The notes beneath the pieces are model-generated. The model searched no databases. It was not told the origin of the DNA and saw nothing but the letters and a program-made list of their open reading frames with translations. Positions 36,034-50,000 of a stretch of DNA of 64,000 nucleotides are shown here, piece by piece. The position numbers and the translations under genes are program-made. The stretch spans positions 161,690 through 225,689 of the forward strand of contig NMRA01000167.1 of the NCBI GenBank assembly GCA_002633005.1, written 5' to 3'. This stretch comes from Phoronis australis (taxonomy: Eukaryota; Phoronida; Phoronidae). Every line of letters begins with the position of its first letter. Position 1 is the first letter of the stretch.

Positions 36034-38165
36034 AATGGTTAGAATTTTTTCTGGGCTCGAGATCCACTCTCGTAGGATGTTATTAATCTGAACTGTAACT
36101 GAGTTTTGAAAATTTTTGATCTACTTTAGTGAACTCAACATACGTGGGCGCCCCCTGCGGCCAAAACCAAAACAAAAAGGTAGCATATCCAGGACAATAG
36201 TGAGAAAGCCTTTTAATTGTAGACCTCGACTGTTGACCCCAGAACTGAAGCTCCGAACGCCTATTCGAGCTTTAAATATATCAAGTTTGAACTGGAGTTT
36301 GTAGCTTAAATACCGGGGAAAACAAGTGCGAACTTGGACTTTGTACTGATCTACCTGCAGTATAACCAAGTAGGGCTACTGTCAAAGACATTTATTTTGA
36401 TTTCGTTCTCAAGTCCAGAAAATGTTGGAGTTCAAGGTCGTGGACCACACGCACTTGATAACTACAGTGCTTCACGTCGCAGTATGCTTTGAATAATGCA
36501 ATCTTCTTAGCATGTATGACAATTACGAATTATGGGAAATTCTTTCTTTTCACTTCCGGATGAAACAAGCTTTGAACCAACTAGACGTTAACGGTCTCAG
36601 TGTTTGAACAATGGAATCCGCTTAAGCATGGCCTGGAAAATGATGAATTATGGGAAATTCCTTCTTTCCGCTTCCGCATGACTAGAAAACTCTTTTGCTG
36701 TGAAGACAACAATTTCCTAAAATTTGTAAAGTGTTCATCTATCCACAAAAATGTCGATTATGAAGACGTCATGCTAACAATGAAACTTAAGACACAGCTT
36801 GCTCAAAGCCGAGTTTCCGGAAACGTAGTACTCTTCTAGACAGGAAGCTAGCTGTAGAGACAACTGTCACCCCAAAAGAGCACTCCCACTCGCCAAGCTT
36901 GCTTATGAATTTCTTCAACATCAATAATGAGCGTTTTAAATGTTCACACTGCTAACATGAAAAATAACGGTCTTGACGGATGATTTGTGATTTCACGGAT
37001 GATATGAATAAGAACAATAAAGAATTAATGCAAACAAGTGATTTCATGATCTTACAGCGCGAGAATGTCATTTAAACATTTGTAACTCAGAACAACCGTT
37101 GGCAATGAATGATGGCGGAAATGGAGAGCAACTTGATAAAATATTAATGCCCTTACTAATAGCTACCAGCCAGGGGTGCCATTATAGACTACACGTCAAC
37201 AAATTCAATAGGAAATTAAGTAGGTACAAATAGACTACCCTTGTCCCACGCGTTTCCTATATGTACTTTTGCGATCGAATTAATAAATTGCTAAGAAAAA
37301 GAAGTCGAAATAGACCTTTTACTCAGCTAAAATCTCGTAACATTCCTCACCGTGATAAGAATTTGTATTTCCGTTACCAACTCAGTCACGGGCATTGTTT
37401 ACATGCGCCGCTTTTGAATTCGCAGTTGGCCAACGCCACTAAACTTCGAGGCGACTGTTCCTACGCCACTCATGGTTTTGATGCTCTTGCTGGTAACGGA
37501 AATAGGTTCTAACACGCTAAGGGAAATCATGAGACCGATTTGTCAGGGTAAAAGGCCTAATTCAATTTTCGTTTTTTAACCAGCTAAACAAGGAAAAATG
37601 CAGCTTTTAAACGTGACTTAGCCAATTACTATGAAAGCCAACACAAGTGCAGAGAGTTATCTTACTAGGATACACGTGCTCCAAGTCTAGTGTAGGGGAA
37701 TAAAGTGCGACAAATAAATGAATCAATTTAGAAAAATTACTTTTAATAACAGACCTTCCGTAAGATTACTGCTATAGAAAACTATATTGGGTATTAGTTC
37801 GTATAATTTCCAACAGGATAAATCAAGGCAGGAAATAAATTTGCGGGCGTCAACACAGATACATTTTTATTTCCAAAATTTGGAATATATCCGGTAGCTT
37901 GAAAAATCTCTTCCAAGAGGTCTAGATTTTTTACGATTTTTCTGATTCATCCAATAATATAGCTGTGTCACAGATTAAAGAATCTTAGCTCATTGTTGCC
38001 AACACACAGTTTTTTACTTTTTTATGTTTTGTCTTTAAAATTCCTAAAATTTCGGGAGGCCTAAGAGGACATGGGGTCATCCTGTTTACACCCATCTAAT
38101 ACAGGGAAAATGTAGACGAACTCCATTTGGATAACATGTGCATTTGACCAATCATTCAAAAGTTT
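36034..38165. other. Spacer without recognised features
   Basis: AT-rich. Open frames reach 83 codons (37261-37512) but have no family features or splice context I can support. Two short related segments near 36520-36545 and 36640-36675 ('gaattatgggaaattc', 'cttccg.atga') suggest a small local duplication. Confidence 0.5.
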
Positions 38166-38167
38166 CA

Positions 38168-38307
38168 CCCACCATTCTCAGTGGCGGATCTAGGATATCA
38201 CAAGCGGGGGGGGCCCAACATTTTGTCCGGCTGTAAACATTTGCGCAAACTGAACCACGATTGTAGATGCGCATAGCACCGAATGGGGGGAGGTCGGGAG
38301 GGGGGTT
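38168..38307 (-). mobile_element. SINE-like repeat, copy 3 (inverted, cut by the gap)
   Basis: 'cagtggcggatctaggatatc', 'cccaacattttgtccggctg', 'taaacatttgcgcaaa' and 'ggaggtcgggagg' are the reverse complement of the 3' end of copy 1 (about 15125-15240). The rest is lost in the N gap that follows. Confidence 0.6.
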
Positions 38308-38933
38308 NNNNNNNNNNNNNNNNNNNNNNNNNNNNNNNNNNNNNNNNNNNNNNNNNNNNNNNNNNNNNNNNNNNNNNNNNNNNNNNNNNNNNNNNNNNNN
38401 NNNNNNNNNNNNNNNNNNNNNNNNNNNNNNNNNNNNNNNNNNNNNNNNNNNNNNNNNNNNNNNNNNNNNNNNNNNNNNNNNNNNNNNNNNNNNNNNNNNN
38501 NNNNNNNNNNNNNNNNNNNNNNNNNNNNNNNNNNNNNNNNNNNNNNNNNNNNNNNNNNNNNNNNNNNNNNNNNNNNNNNNNNNNNNNNNNNNNNNNNNNN
38601 NNNNNNNNNNNNNNNNNNNNNNNNNNNNNNNNNNNNNNNNNNNNNNNNNNNNNNNNNNNNNNNNNNNNNNNNNNNNNNNNNNNNNNNNNNNNNNNNNNNN
38701 NNNNNNNNNNNNNNNNNNNNNNNNNNNNNNNNNNNNNNNNNNNNNNNNNNNNNNNNNNNNNNNNNNNNNNNNNNNNNNNNNNNNNNNNNNNNNNNNNNNN
38801 NNNNNNNNNNNNNNNNNNNNNNNNNNNNNNNNNNNNNNNNNNNNNNNNNNNNNNNNNNNNNNNNNNNNNNNNNNNNNNNNNNNNNNNNNNNNNNNNNNNN
38901 NNNNNNNNNNNNNNNNNNNNNNNNNNNNNNNNN
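38308..38933. other. Assembly gap (626 N)
   Basis: Run of N bounded by 'gggaggggggtt' and 'cccccccaac'. Long frames reported across it on both strands are artefacts of the N run. The right flank at 39050-39105 is again a poly-G/C repeat piece ending 'cccccctaaatcctcc'. Confidence 0.97.
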
Positions 38934-39105
38934 CCCCCCCAACACTAAAACTGCACACATTTAAATCTTTTTTCATCCGTATAATTTTAATTACCGGGAT
39001 TAATTAATAAACTCAACATTTCCCTACGCTCTTACTGTTTTATTTTTTTTTGCGGCAGCCGGGGGGGGGGAGCCGGGCCCCCCCCTAAATCCTCCTATGA
39101 TTCTA

Positions 39106-40869
39106 AATCCTCACACCAGTTAAAATATCGTATTTCATCATACACGAATTTCAAAGATAAAATGTCAAAAGGTTTTTCGAAATCTAGAAGCATGATAAAG
39201 TCAGAGATATTTTGTCATTCTGTGAAGTAAAAAATTCAATATGTTGATCTCAAATTTTCGCCAATATATCTACCAGCAAGAAGTCCTTATTGATGTACTA
39301 AGTATTAGTAACTACATTAATACTTTCGATAATACAAGCCGATAACTGGCCTTCACTTCTTCAAGTTCCCTTGCTATATTGGGTATTTGTAATAATTTTC
39401 ACCAAACCCTGGACTTGAGATGACAAATGACCCTTTCGAAACTACAATTAAACCATCTTATCAAGAGATATTAGCCCAAAATATAAAACTCTACCGTGAA
39501 ACCGTGGCATACGGAGACTTTCCATATTTCATTCTCTTTTAAACAGGGTGTACTTTTTCCAATTTCCCCCTGATGATTCTGTAACACATAGTTTGGTACT
39601 TTTGAATCCTAATGAACGCTACACGTATCACCCATGTTAATGTTAACCGATGCATCGCCTGGAGATGAATACAGATAGGTCTTCGTTAACAGGTGTTCAG
39701 GTGGACCAACTAAACACAATCTGGACAACCTAACTAGGATGCCTTGCTCAGTATTTGATCAACGAAGCAAAGTAAGCAAGCATCAACGTTTCGTTTCAGA
39801 CGCTAATAGTGGGTTCGGCAGCTCATTGACATGTTTGGACTATAAGAAATTAGTGAAAATATGACGTACGATAGGATAGACTTTGTTGCAGCACCACAGT
39901 GACATACCACTATAACAGCAATTTGACTGGGGGTCACAAGAACGCAGACGGTCATTGGTAATGGACACCCTGATGAATTGGGAAACTAAATTTTTAGAGC
40001 TCATTTAATCCTGCTCGGGGTTGATGACAATAAAGTATGAGCGAGGTATCCATAGTTACAGTGGATCGTTACCTTTGTGAAGGCATTTTCTTGTCAATTT
40101 TGCGCATTTTCCTCATGGCAGTTCTTCACCTAATAGGTGAAGACCAGGGCTTGGAATGACCAATGACAAAAAACGCGGAAACTTTGAAACTTTTACGGCC
40201 CAAATCATGCCCGATAACCAGCCTTGAAATGGTCAATGTGAAAACCTTTCCCCGACAAAAATCGGGACTAAAAAAAAACAAAAAACGTTACCACCATCAG
40301 TAGCATGCGTCTGCGTCCTTTAAGCTCGCCCGTCCGCTCCCAACCCACACATTTTTGGCTGCAGAGCGGTAGTATTTGTCGCCGCGCTTAACAATAACAC
40401 GAGACGCCATTGAAAATCCCACCACGCTGTCCCAGTTGCCCCGGTAATGTTGACAATTTACGTTCCTCCGAAACATAAAGAGCAACTTCCGCTTTTCGAG
40501 GTGAACGTCGTCTGCAACGCCGCGGTAAGAAAGGAATCCGATTTTTTAAGCGGAAATATTATAAAAAAAGCGGAAAGCACATTTGAAAAAAGCGGAAATC
40601 CGCGTTTCCGCGGAAAATTCCAAGATCCTATTTATCAGACCATATGGTAGGCAAGTCAAACTGTATTTTGTAAAATTTGTCAACAAAACTAGAGATTAAA
40701 TTTTTGTTAGTTTATTTGTAGCTCAGTGTGTGTGTATGTCATAAAACATTAGGCAAAATTTTGATAATTTTTAGCAAGGAAATCAGCTTTTGAAAAATAG
40801 AAAAACTGCACTGAATTTTGGCAATCGTTTTTTGTGCGAAATAAATGAAACACTGCCGTACTTTTTTAT
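39106..40869. other. Spacer without a supported gene
   Basis: Mostly AT-rich. 'gaccagggcttggaatg.cc.atgacaaaaa' near 40142 also occurs near 55097, so part of this is a dispersed repeat. A minus frame at 40297-40485 (VKRGDKYYRSAAKNVWVG) looks slightly protein-like and may be a transposon remnant; I cannot assign it. Confidence 0.4.
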
Positions 40870-40956
40870 AAGAGCATCGCGGAGCGTTGACATGAGCTCA
40901 CGAATGCATCGCAAACGGTGTGCTTCTAAGGGTGTTTATTTGTGTGATAAAAATGG

Positions 40957-40970
40957 CCACTAGATGGCGC
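40957..40970 (+). promoter_or_regulatory. CTCF-like core CCACTAGATGGCGC
   Basis: Matches CCASYAGRKGGCRS at every position. Lies in R1 copy 1. Binding is not shown; the call is by consensus only. Confidence 0.45.
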
Positions 40971-41487
40971 AAAATACATACGTCGAATCCACCCGAAAAC
41001 GGTAACATATGAATTCTTTAATAGAAAGCTATTTATTAATTTTCGTAAAAATCCGTCAAGAAACGATAGAGAAACACGAGGAGAACAGAAAAACCACTGC
41101 TAGTGGGTACAGCGTTCGTCGGATCCGTCTGAATTGTTGCCATCCATTGCCAACTTCATATAAATAAACCTCTTAAATTCAATAAAGATCTTGTAGTGGG
41201 TTTAGGAGATACAGCTATAGACGTCACAGTAGTCGAAGTCCTTGGAAAATCATCATCAACCGTCCTCTTCACAATGCCAATTTTCACAATCATCCTGATT
41301 TGGTTGATAGAGGGGCGGATGCCAAAGACAGATCATAAACAGTAAAAATGGCCACTAGATGGCAAAAAATTTATGTAATCCATCCGAAAATGGTAACATG
41401 TCATGATTTCTTTAATAGAAAGCTAGTTACGAAATTTCATAACCCCGAACTTTTGAGAAACAGACGAATACGGAAAAAATTAAAGTG

Positions 41488-41501
41488 CCACTAGGGGGCA
41501 C
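41488..41501 (+). promoter_or_regulatory. CTCF-like core CCACTAGGGGGCAC
   Basis: Full consensus match within R1 copy 1, 518 bases after the end of the match at 40957. Binding is inference. Confidence 0.45.
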
Positions 41502-42589
41502 AGCGTTCGTTGGATCCTTCTGTTGTCAACTTCATATAAATACATTTGCTAAATTTAATAAAGATCCTGCAGTGGGTTTAGGAGATACAGCTATGGGCAC
41601 AAAAAAACTGCTGCTAAGAGGCGCCACAGTAGTCCAAAATGACGGAAAATCATTGTCAACCGTCCTATTCACACTAAAAACATATATGTCAATTTTCAGA
41701 ATCATCGTTGGAGTGATAGAGGGGCAGACGCCAAAAATAGACTTTAAAACAGTAAAAAATGGCTACTAGGTAGCACAAAATATCTGGAATCCATCCAAAA
41801 ATGGGAGGATAGCATCATCTCACTAATTGATGTGCCGAATTTCATGAAAATCCAGTGAGCACTTTTGAAGATACAGAGATAAGCCTAAAAAATAAAGATG
41901 ACACTAGGGGGCACATCGGTAGTCTGATCCGTCCGAAATTCGTAGTCATCCCTTGTCAGCCTCATAAAAACATATCTGCCAAATCTCATCAAGATCCTGC
42001 AAGGGGTTTAGGAGATACATTTGTGCACGCCCAGGCAGAGATGCTGGCAATAATGCACTCAAATGTAAATAAATATGTGGGCACAAAATAATAGCGAAAT
42101 GTTTGAAAAACAACAGCAGTTCAAACTGGTAATATCAAGCCGTGAGCAAGTCACATACCTAGGCCTTGTATCTGGCCAACTGAATAAATTTCTGTGTTTC
42201 AATCCGATTACTGACATCATTGCTTTATGTAGTACCTTATTTTTGCCAAATATCTGCAAAACCAGATTTTTAACTAGTAAAAGAATATATTTTATGAATG
42301 AAGAAAGCATGTGAACTTTCCTTTTTGGCTTAATACCAATCTGTTGTTAATTGGTTCAAGTAGCCATGCATTTTTCCAACAATTTGGCAAAAAAGGACGA
42401 TAAATTCATAGCACAAAAAAGGTATCAAAACATGTTCACCAAATTTCACTTGATACGAACTATAAATGTTCTTGTATATAATCTCAAAAATGTCGTTACT
42501 GTTTTCTAAAAAATCATTTCATTTTCGTTTGATGTGACTAGATTTTTTGATAGCCCATCATGCAAAAGTGGAATGTTTTAAGGGCTGTT

Positions 42590-43152
42590 CCAGTAAAATC
42601 TGTATGGGAGGGGGGAAGGCACCTTTTTTTCGCACCCACCACCCATATTTTTCATTTATTTCTTCAGCCTACCACCCGTAATTTTTTATAAGTTTGAAAT
42701 GCAACCACCCGTAATTTTTTTTTGTTCTTGTGGTTGACTGCACAGGCGCTTGAGTTTATCNACTTCATATAAATACATTTGCTAAATTTAATAAAGATCC
42801 TGCAGTGGGTTTAGGAGATACAGCTATGGGCACAAAAAAACTGCTGCTAAGAGGCGCCACAGTAGTCCAAAATGACGGAAAATCATTGTCAACCGTCCTA
42901 TTCACACTGAAAACATATATGTCAATTTTCAGAATCATCGTTGGAGTGATAGAGGGGCAGACGCCAAAAATAGACTTTAAAACAGTAAAAAATGGCTACT
43001 AGGTAGCACAAAATATCTGGAATCCATCCAAAAATGGGAGGATAGCATCATCTCACTAATTGAATTTGAGTCAAACGCAACCACCCATAAATTTTTATTT
43101 CAGTTGCCTTCCCCCCCTCCCACACAGATTTTGCTGGAACAGCCCTAAAAGC
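42590..43152. mobile_element. MITE with inverted ends, interrupted by an N and a foreign 300-base piece
   Basis: The left end 'agggctgttccagtaaaatc' (about 42591) and right end 'ggattttgctggaacagccct'-like (to about 43147) are inverted repeats. Inner flanks also pair ('gggaggggggaaggca' with 'tgccttccccccctccc'; 'caaccacccgtaattttt' with its copy at about 43079). After a single N at 42761, about 305 bases duplicate 41518-41830 almost exactly, ending at 'catctcactaattga'. Either R1 sequence inserted in the MITE or a wrong join was made at the N. Confidence 0.65.
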
Positions 43153-44027
43153 AATTCCCCTAATTAAAGTGTTTTGGAGAATAGCGGATAAAAGGAAACA
43201 TGAGAAAGTTTCATATGAGTACGATCGGCCAGTTTTTAGACTTGACATACAAGATGTAGCCAAACTCAAGGTCATGGGTTGAGTCCCTCTGGGACACACT
43301 GCTAGACCATTGAGATGGGCCTATAGCTCCTCAGATCGGTTTTAACTATAAAATTAATAAACATAAAAATTGTTCCAGATGATCAGAGCAAGGGGCCCAT
43401 CTGAGCAGCCTAAACAGGTCTGGTACAATGTTTGACTACCTGCAATTATTTTTTTATTTATCCTTGACCCAGAAATTGTTGCATAATAGAACTGGGTATG
43501 AAAATCAGTGGGCATCTCAGTTTACTAGGCATTTTATGACACAATAGCCAATTGCAGAAACAATCATCATAGCTTGAAGTGTAATTACAAGCAAAAACTT
43601 GCATTGTCAGTAAACCTTAGGATTGTGTAAAAAGCAACATGAGTCAGTTGGCATTATTTACGTCATGTTGGTGACGTCTTTCACTAGTCTCATGACATGA
43701 TTGTTACAGAAAAAAGCTGTGGAAAAAATGGTCTTTCGTACATCCAATGTATAAAGTATTTGCCACTTAAATGAGATTACATAAGTGAATGAAAGTGTTT
43801 TTCACACGTAAATTCACGACCCTACTGGCATGAGCTAACCAAATGGCCGCTGCTGAAGTGATCAGTTGGTGAGGCTGGAATGATGCATTATGGGAGCAAA
43901 ATAACTATTTCTGATCCATAAACCATGACATCACACAGTAGTGCCTCGTCAGTCTTGCGTTGCCAAATACGCCCCCTGTCAACCACGGGAGAAATACCAG
44001 CACAGGACGAGTCACTTCCTGTTTAAG

Positions 44028-47000
44028 TTACCACCAGTAAGTCTGGGCGGGTTTTCTTTCATCAGAAATACCCATCTGCTTCATAATGTCCTTTTCAAAC
44101 GTGTTCAAAACTGGCTCAAATGTTATTTCTGTCAACTCCTTCTCTTTGGTGTCCTTGTCTTGATCTAAAAAAGACAAACGGTATCAAATACACTCTTTTT
44201 GGTTTTCTTAGTACTTGGAACACCAAAAGAGATACTTAACAAGAGCAACGCGGAGCGTTGAAATGCGCCCACAATTGCACCGCATACGGTATCCTTCTAG
44301 GGTTGTTTATTGGTACCATAAAGTGGCCAGTAGAGGGCATACTTTGCAAAATGGAAGGCATGGTCATTGTCTCCTCAATAGGCTAGGGGCAAAATGTGAG
44401 TAATCTTCATAATACAAGCACATCCTATACACCAGTTGCTTAAAGCACCACAGAAACATAGAATTAAAAACAAATTTACCAACATACGAGATTAGCACAG
44501 CATTAGAATGCCAGAAACAAATTTCTACTTGGAACTTTTCCTTCACAGTCACGAAGTAACACAAAGTATACACCTGAAGACCTATGAAAATACAGAGGTC
44601 AATGTAAAATACTAAAATTGCCACTAGAGGCAAATACTAAAATTGCCACTAGAGGCATACCGGTAATCAGAATCATCCTAAAGTCGTCATCGTCCGTTGT
44701 CAACATCACATAAATACACTTGCTAAATTTAGTAAAGATCCTGCAAACGGTTTGGGAGATACAGCCATGGGCGCAAAAAAACAAAACTGCCACTAGGAGG
44801 CGCCACAGTAGTCCAAATCGTCTGAAAATCATTGTCAGCTGTCTTCCTTATAGTAAGCACATACACGCCAATTTTCACAATCATCCTTTGAGCGGTTTGG
44901 TTGATAGAGGGGTGGACGCAAAAATACAGACTCGAAAACAGTAAAAATGGCCACTAGGTGGCGCAAACTACGTCGAATCCATCTGAAAACAGTAGGATAG
45001 CGTCATCTCACTAATAGGTGCCTACATACCAAATTTCATGAAAATCCGTTCAATACTTTTGAAGATACAAAGGTAAGCGTAAAAAACTAAAATTGCCACT
45101 AGGGGGCACACCGGTAGTCGGATCCGTCCGAAAGTTCGCACATGCCGTCCCATTCATGAATGGAACACATGTGCCAAATTTCATGAACATATGTCAAAGG
45201 GTTTTGGAGATAGAGCAGCGGACGCCGGACGCCGCCCGGACGGACGGACGGACGGAGATGACGGCATAATGCGTCCACATATAAATATGTGGGCGCATAA
45301 TAAAACCACATGATTGATGTATTCCAACTCTTTATACATCTGTGTTAATGGAACTAGCACGCTAATTCCTCATCTCTGCGATTGCTTGGTCAAATTAGTT
45401 AGAAACACAACCTGTAGTGGCGATGTGACTATGAAGTAGGTAGAAAATTGCCACACGCTTTTAAGAACGAGTTTTGCGGCAAAAATGATTCGCCGTAAAT
45501 CACTCAACCATGTCCAATAAGTATCAAGACGTGCTGTTGGGGAAAAACACTGAAGGATGCGGGCTATGTGAGCCCCCAACTTACATCATTAGAGCAAAGG
45601 TCACCTGTTCGCAGAATTTTTTGTTTTCACATTTAGAAGTTGTCAACGAATGACTGCTTTTTGTTTAGAGTAGATGATATTCAAATAGCGTTGTCCTGCT
45701 ATACATTAGCGTATTTAGGAGCATGCAAATACATCTTTGACAACAATTTTCTGCCCATTAGTTGGCAAATGTTATGTTACTGTGGATGTTAAGTTGTTTT
45801 GTTACGCGACCACACATGTGTGGGTGCATTATGTCATAATCCCTGTCCATTTGCTGTCCACTGCTGTAACTCTAAAACACTTGGATGGATGTTCATGGAA
45901 TTTTGCAGAATGTTTCCTTCATGACTGGGATAGCATGGGCACATTTTCAGATGGTTGCAACTACTGGTGTGTCACCTAGAGAATTATTTTTTATGCGTGC
46001 ATCTGTACTTTCGAAGTTCCTTGATGGATTTTCATGAAATTTCAATTGGTAAATAGATATCTATTAAGGAGATGAGTCAGCCATTCCCATTTCAGATAGT
46101 TTTGATGTATACTATGGTCATTTTTACTGTTTTTGCATCCGCCTCTCTATTGGCTAAACCACTCAGAGGTTCAATATTTAAACTGGCATACATGTGTTCC
46201 TACATGGAAGAGTACGACTGACGGTTATTTATGGACAGTTGTGACTACTGTGATGAATCCTAGCAGCATTTTTTTTGCATTCGCAGCTGATTCTCTGAAA
46301 TCCTCTGCGGGATCTTTGTTAAGTTTGGTACATGTATTCTTATGAAGGTGACAACATATGGGGGCAACTTAAGGACGGACTCAACTACTGCTGTGCCCCC
46401 TAGTGGCAATATTTTATTCGCTACTGGTTTGTTACCTTTATAAGTACTGGGTGTGACAAAATCTTCCAGCTCTTCAGCCTCAGGAGGTAGTTCCAGGATG
46501 AGTCCAGTTCGAGATGAGACACGTGCCTTTTGACCTTGCTCAGTATAACGCCATTCAACAGCTGTCGGCTTTCTGCAAGTTACACAAAACCCCACACTTG
46601 TGTAAACCACACTTTACTCCAATTTCAGAAGCGTATTTTCCGAGGTTTCCAACGTACCCAATCCATTTACCACTAATCATTTTTCGTGAAAAATATTAGA
46701 ACATCGTGCTAAAAGCTGTTGTAAAGGAAAAATGACCTTTGATGATATAGGAAACAAGGCAGATTTGTTGTCCCACTTCCATTGTTGTCATGGCGCTAAG
46801 CTCTTCCTGCACAATGGGAATTCGACTGAGGTTTGTAACACCTTGTGCCTGTTTAATTAGTCTATTGAATGTATGAACTTTTCATAACAAGCAAAATGAG
46901 CGTTTCCTGAAATTTTCCAAAACTGTTCTTTGAACTTTAAACTTTCTCATTTCGGCAGCTTTACCAAAATGGTAGTTAGTAGAAATTCTAAAATTGGTGT

Positions 47001-50000
47001 AATTGACATTTTTCCATTTTTCGGACACAGCTCATTTCTGCAAATGCTCAAAATTTTACCAAACTCTGTTCAGTGACAGCCATGCTGCACAATGCACGTT
47101 AAAACCACAGTAAAATACTCTTGACAAATTTGATGACATAAAATTTGCCATCTGACATAATGAGAGCAAAACTGAAGAATAAACAATTATCTTTAAAGAA
47201 GAACTAAAAAAGACACACCTCCACAAGTCAGGAAGCATAAACATAAATAAATTAAAAGCACTGTCACTAGGTTCGTAGGAGTTGCAAAACCAGTAGCATT
47301 TTTTCAGTAGTGGAAATGTTAGAAGTGTCGAGGTGATTTCCACCATCAGTTTTCTTTTCACTCGAATCGCTTTTACAAAACTTGATATTACAGTATTTGC
47401 ACTCACTGAAGCACACTGATTAACAAAATGACATACAAAGCCTCAACCTTAGGCTCATGTGGTCTGGCTACAGAAATGCTACAAAAATAGTACAGAAAAT
47501 GCCAACACTTCTGGAGTGTCTCAAACCATCCTCGAAATTGTTTTAATTATTGATATTTGAGCTACTAGAAAAGTGCTGTGCGAAAAAGCAATTCAGTTTG
47601 TGAACAGGGTTTTATTGCTTCGCCTCTCCCTGCATCAGGCACTCTATTTATGCCATAGCATTTTATGTCGCATGGGAAACATCAGCAGATCTGGGCTGAC
47701 ATGTGCAAATATCCGAGCTGTGGCCTCAACTCTCTAGCACTGTGATGGCATGAAAGGGACATTTTCTCAATCCAACTTCAATTTCTGGTGAGCTAGATGG
47801 GTTGAGTTGACAAACACAAAGAATTTTGTTCATTCATGGATATAGAGTCGTGCAAGTCCCACAGCAAAAAGATGGAAAATTGATGGTATGGTGATCAGTA
47901 AGATTAAAAAAAAGGTGTGAAATCTCACTGATTTAAAAATCTTCATCCAAGTTACAGCTGTGAACAGTAGGTGGCGCTGAACATTGTCCACCAAATTCAC
48001 TGCTGCCAAATAGAGATGAAGCATATTTCATTACCACTACATTGGAAAATGGCTATGTATCTTATGACTTTAATGAAGACTTCAAAAAGCAACTTTTAAA
48101 AATTCAAACAGAAGAAAAACAGAAAAGGCAGGCGGCACCTGGTAGCGAATCGGCAATTCACAACAGGCAGTGAATCGGAAGTGAATAGTGCGAGAATTGG
48201 CAGAAATTTGCATTTTGAATTATGGGAGACTAAGAAGAAATACAGTTGGCAGTTCCCTAAGACAGCGCCACTGTCATCAAAGTCAGACAATAATTTCCCC
48301 TAAATTCATTTCAAATTTCCAGTTGACTTCCAAATGCAGTTTTCCTTGTGTTCACAATTGTTCCGTTTATTTCGCGAAATTACAACAAGAAGTAAACAGA
48401 CGGAAGTCGGAACTGTTTGGCAAAAAACGGGAAAGATAGGTGAAATACCACAGTATGCGATCGTCTGCGTTCCGTGTTCATCGCTAGCGGTTAGAGAGTG
48501 AATGTACATTCAAGGGGAGAAAATGGAGACGCACATTTAAAGATGTTATGTGCATGCCCCAAACTATGCTAATGTACAGGAGGAACTAAATGACATATTC
48601 TATGCTAAACAAAGTGAAAACGTGAAGACAAATAAAATTTTTGCAAATAGGTGTCCTTTGTACTAATCATCAGTACCTCGCGGGCTCACATAGCCCGCAT
48701 CATGCAGTGTTATTCCCCAGCACCACGTCACGATACTTACTGGACATGGTTCAGTGATTTGTGGCAGATCATTTTCGCAACAAAACTCGTTCTAAAAACA
48801 TTTGGCAATTTTCAACCTATTCATAACCGCATCGTCGCTATATGTTGTGTTACTAACTAGTGATTGGCCAAGCAATCACAGAGATAAGGAATTAGCTTGC
48901 AATTTCCACTTTAAGATTCTAGATTCTGAGAATGGGGGACGGTACAACAGCGCGACCTTTACATTAAATCATTTTGAAAATTTGCCAAAAAAATTGGTTT
49001 TGAAATCTTGCCGGTATTCCACGAGAAGAAACTTCATAAGCAGTTCCACTTCACTTACTCATCAGATGGATCCACAAGAGCGACCTCTGTGGTGACGAGA
49101 AGAGGCATTTCTTTCTTGAGACACTGTCCCGGGGTGTCCCGATCAATCTGCGCCATTTCATATTCCTACAAAGAGACAAAAAAAAAAACAAGAGGATGAT
49201 GATGTCCCTGAAAGAAGCAGCGGAATATTTTTCAGTTGCACAAATTGCACAGAAGCTGAGGAGAACATGGGCTTAACTTACTGAGCAGGCGATGGGCCTA
49301 GATGAACACCTGCCTTCATAAACAACATTTATGAATTGTTTGCCAATAAAAAAATCAAGATATGACTGTCCTAGCTAAGACAAGTCTTACGGCCTTTGAC
49401 AAAATGGAAGTCTGTAATTTTGTCACAGAAGGCAAAATATTCGATCTTTCAAAGGATTAGCAGTTTCCAAAACGTTTTGACAGTTTCACATTACAATTAG
49501 TGCGTGCACTGAAGCAGAATTTCTTGATGGCTTTTTTGACACATACAACCAGCGAGACAGCCATGAACAAAAAACCCCAAGTAACCGCCTTTGCTCAACT
49601 AATTATTTCCACTTCTAAGAGAACAATTATCGGTAACCGCTTGCAAAACGAGCCATCATAAATACCCAATGAATGACGCAAGCTTTAGGTAACAAAATCT
49701 CCCTTTTGACTCGCCGATGCTTCTGAACAGGTGAGAAGGATTCAGTGTTAGAAAGGACATTTATTCCTAAGCGACCGATTAAATAATCTGTCTCTTATTA
49801 AATAAAGTTTAAAAAAAACTATTAAATGAGCTGCTAAATAAAATTATCACGCTGAACTGAAATGACAGACATTTTGAAGAAACAGTGTCTATAAACCTGC
49901 CTTCCATCGCAGAAACAAATTTTGACTTAGAAATCTTACAAAGCTAATCTCAAATTGTTCCATTATCAAACTTGACATAAATTCAAGACTTCGAAAGAAA

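Larger units (their letters stand above)
40870..42090 (+). repeat. CTCF-motif repeat family (R1), copy 1
   Basis: Starts with 'gcatcgcggagcgttgacatg' and ends near 'aaataaatatgtgggcacaa'. Inside are loosely repeated units of roughly 110-180 bases. Each has a 'gccactag(g/a)(g/t)ggcgc'-like core, a 'gaaaatcatcgtcaac' block and an 'aagatcctgcagtgggttta/ggagatacagc' block. Cores at 40957-40970, 41352-41365 and 41488-41501 match or nearly match the vertebrate/bilaterian CTCF core (CCASYAGRKGGCRS). No open frame is conserved among copies. Confidence 0.75.
44236..45302 (+). repeat. CTCF-motif repeat family (R1), copy 2
   Basis: Full-length-looking copy: head 'gagcaacgcggagcgttgaa', several internal units, then a (CGGA)n run at 45234-45256 and end 'cacatataaatatgtgggcg', which contains a small palindrome. 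Internal cores include CCACTAGGTGGCGC at 44951-44964 and CCACTAGGGGGCAC at 45096-45109, both fully matching the CTCF consensus. Lies just 5' of MRPL24's last exon, in its last intron, on the opposite strand. Confidence 0.8.

Noticed and set aside
38152-39007. Four frames of 220-275 codons on both strands
   Set aside because: They consist almost entirely of N from the 626-base gap.
46260-46610. 116-codon minus-strand frame taken as a stand-alone gene
   Set aside because: Only its middle part (46436-46572) is real: it is MRPL24 exon 4. The rest is intron and inverted R1 repeat.
47056-47406. 116-codon minus-strand frame, hydrophobic
   Set aside because: AT-rich intron of MRPL24, no splice context, no family features; the Leu/Phe-rich composition follows from base content.
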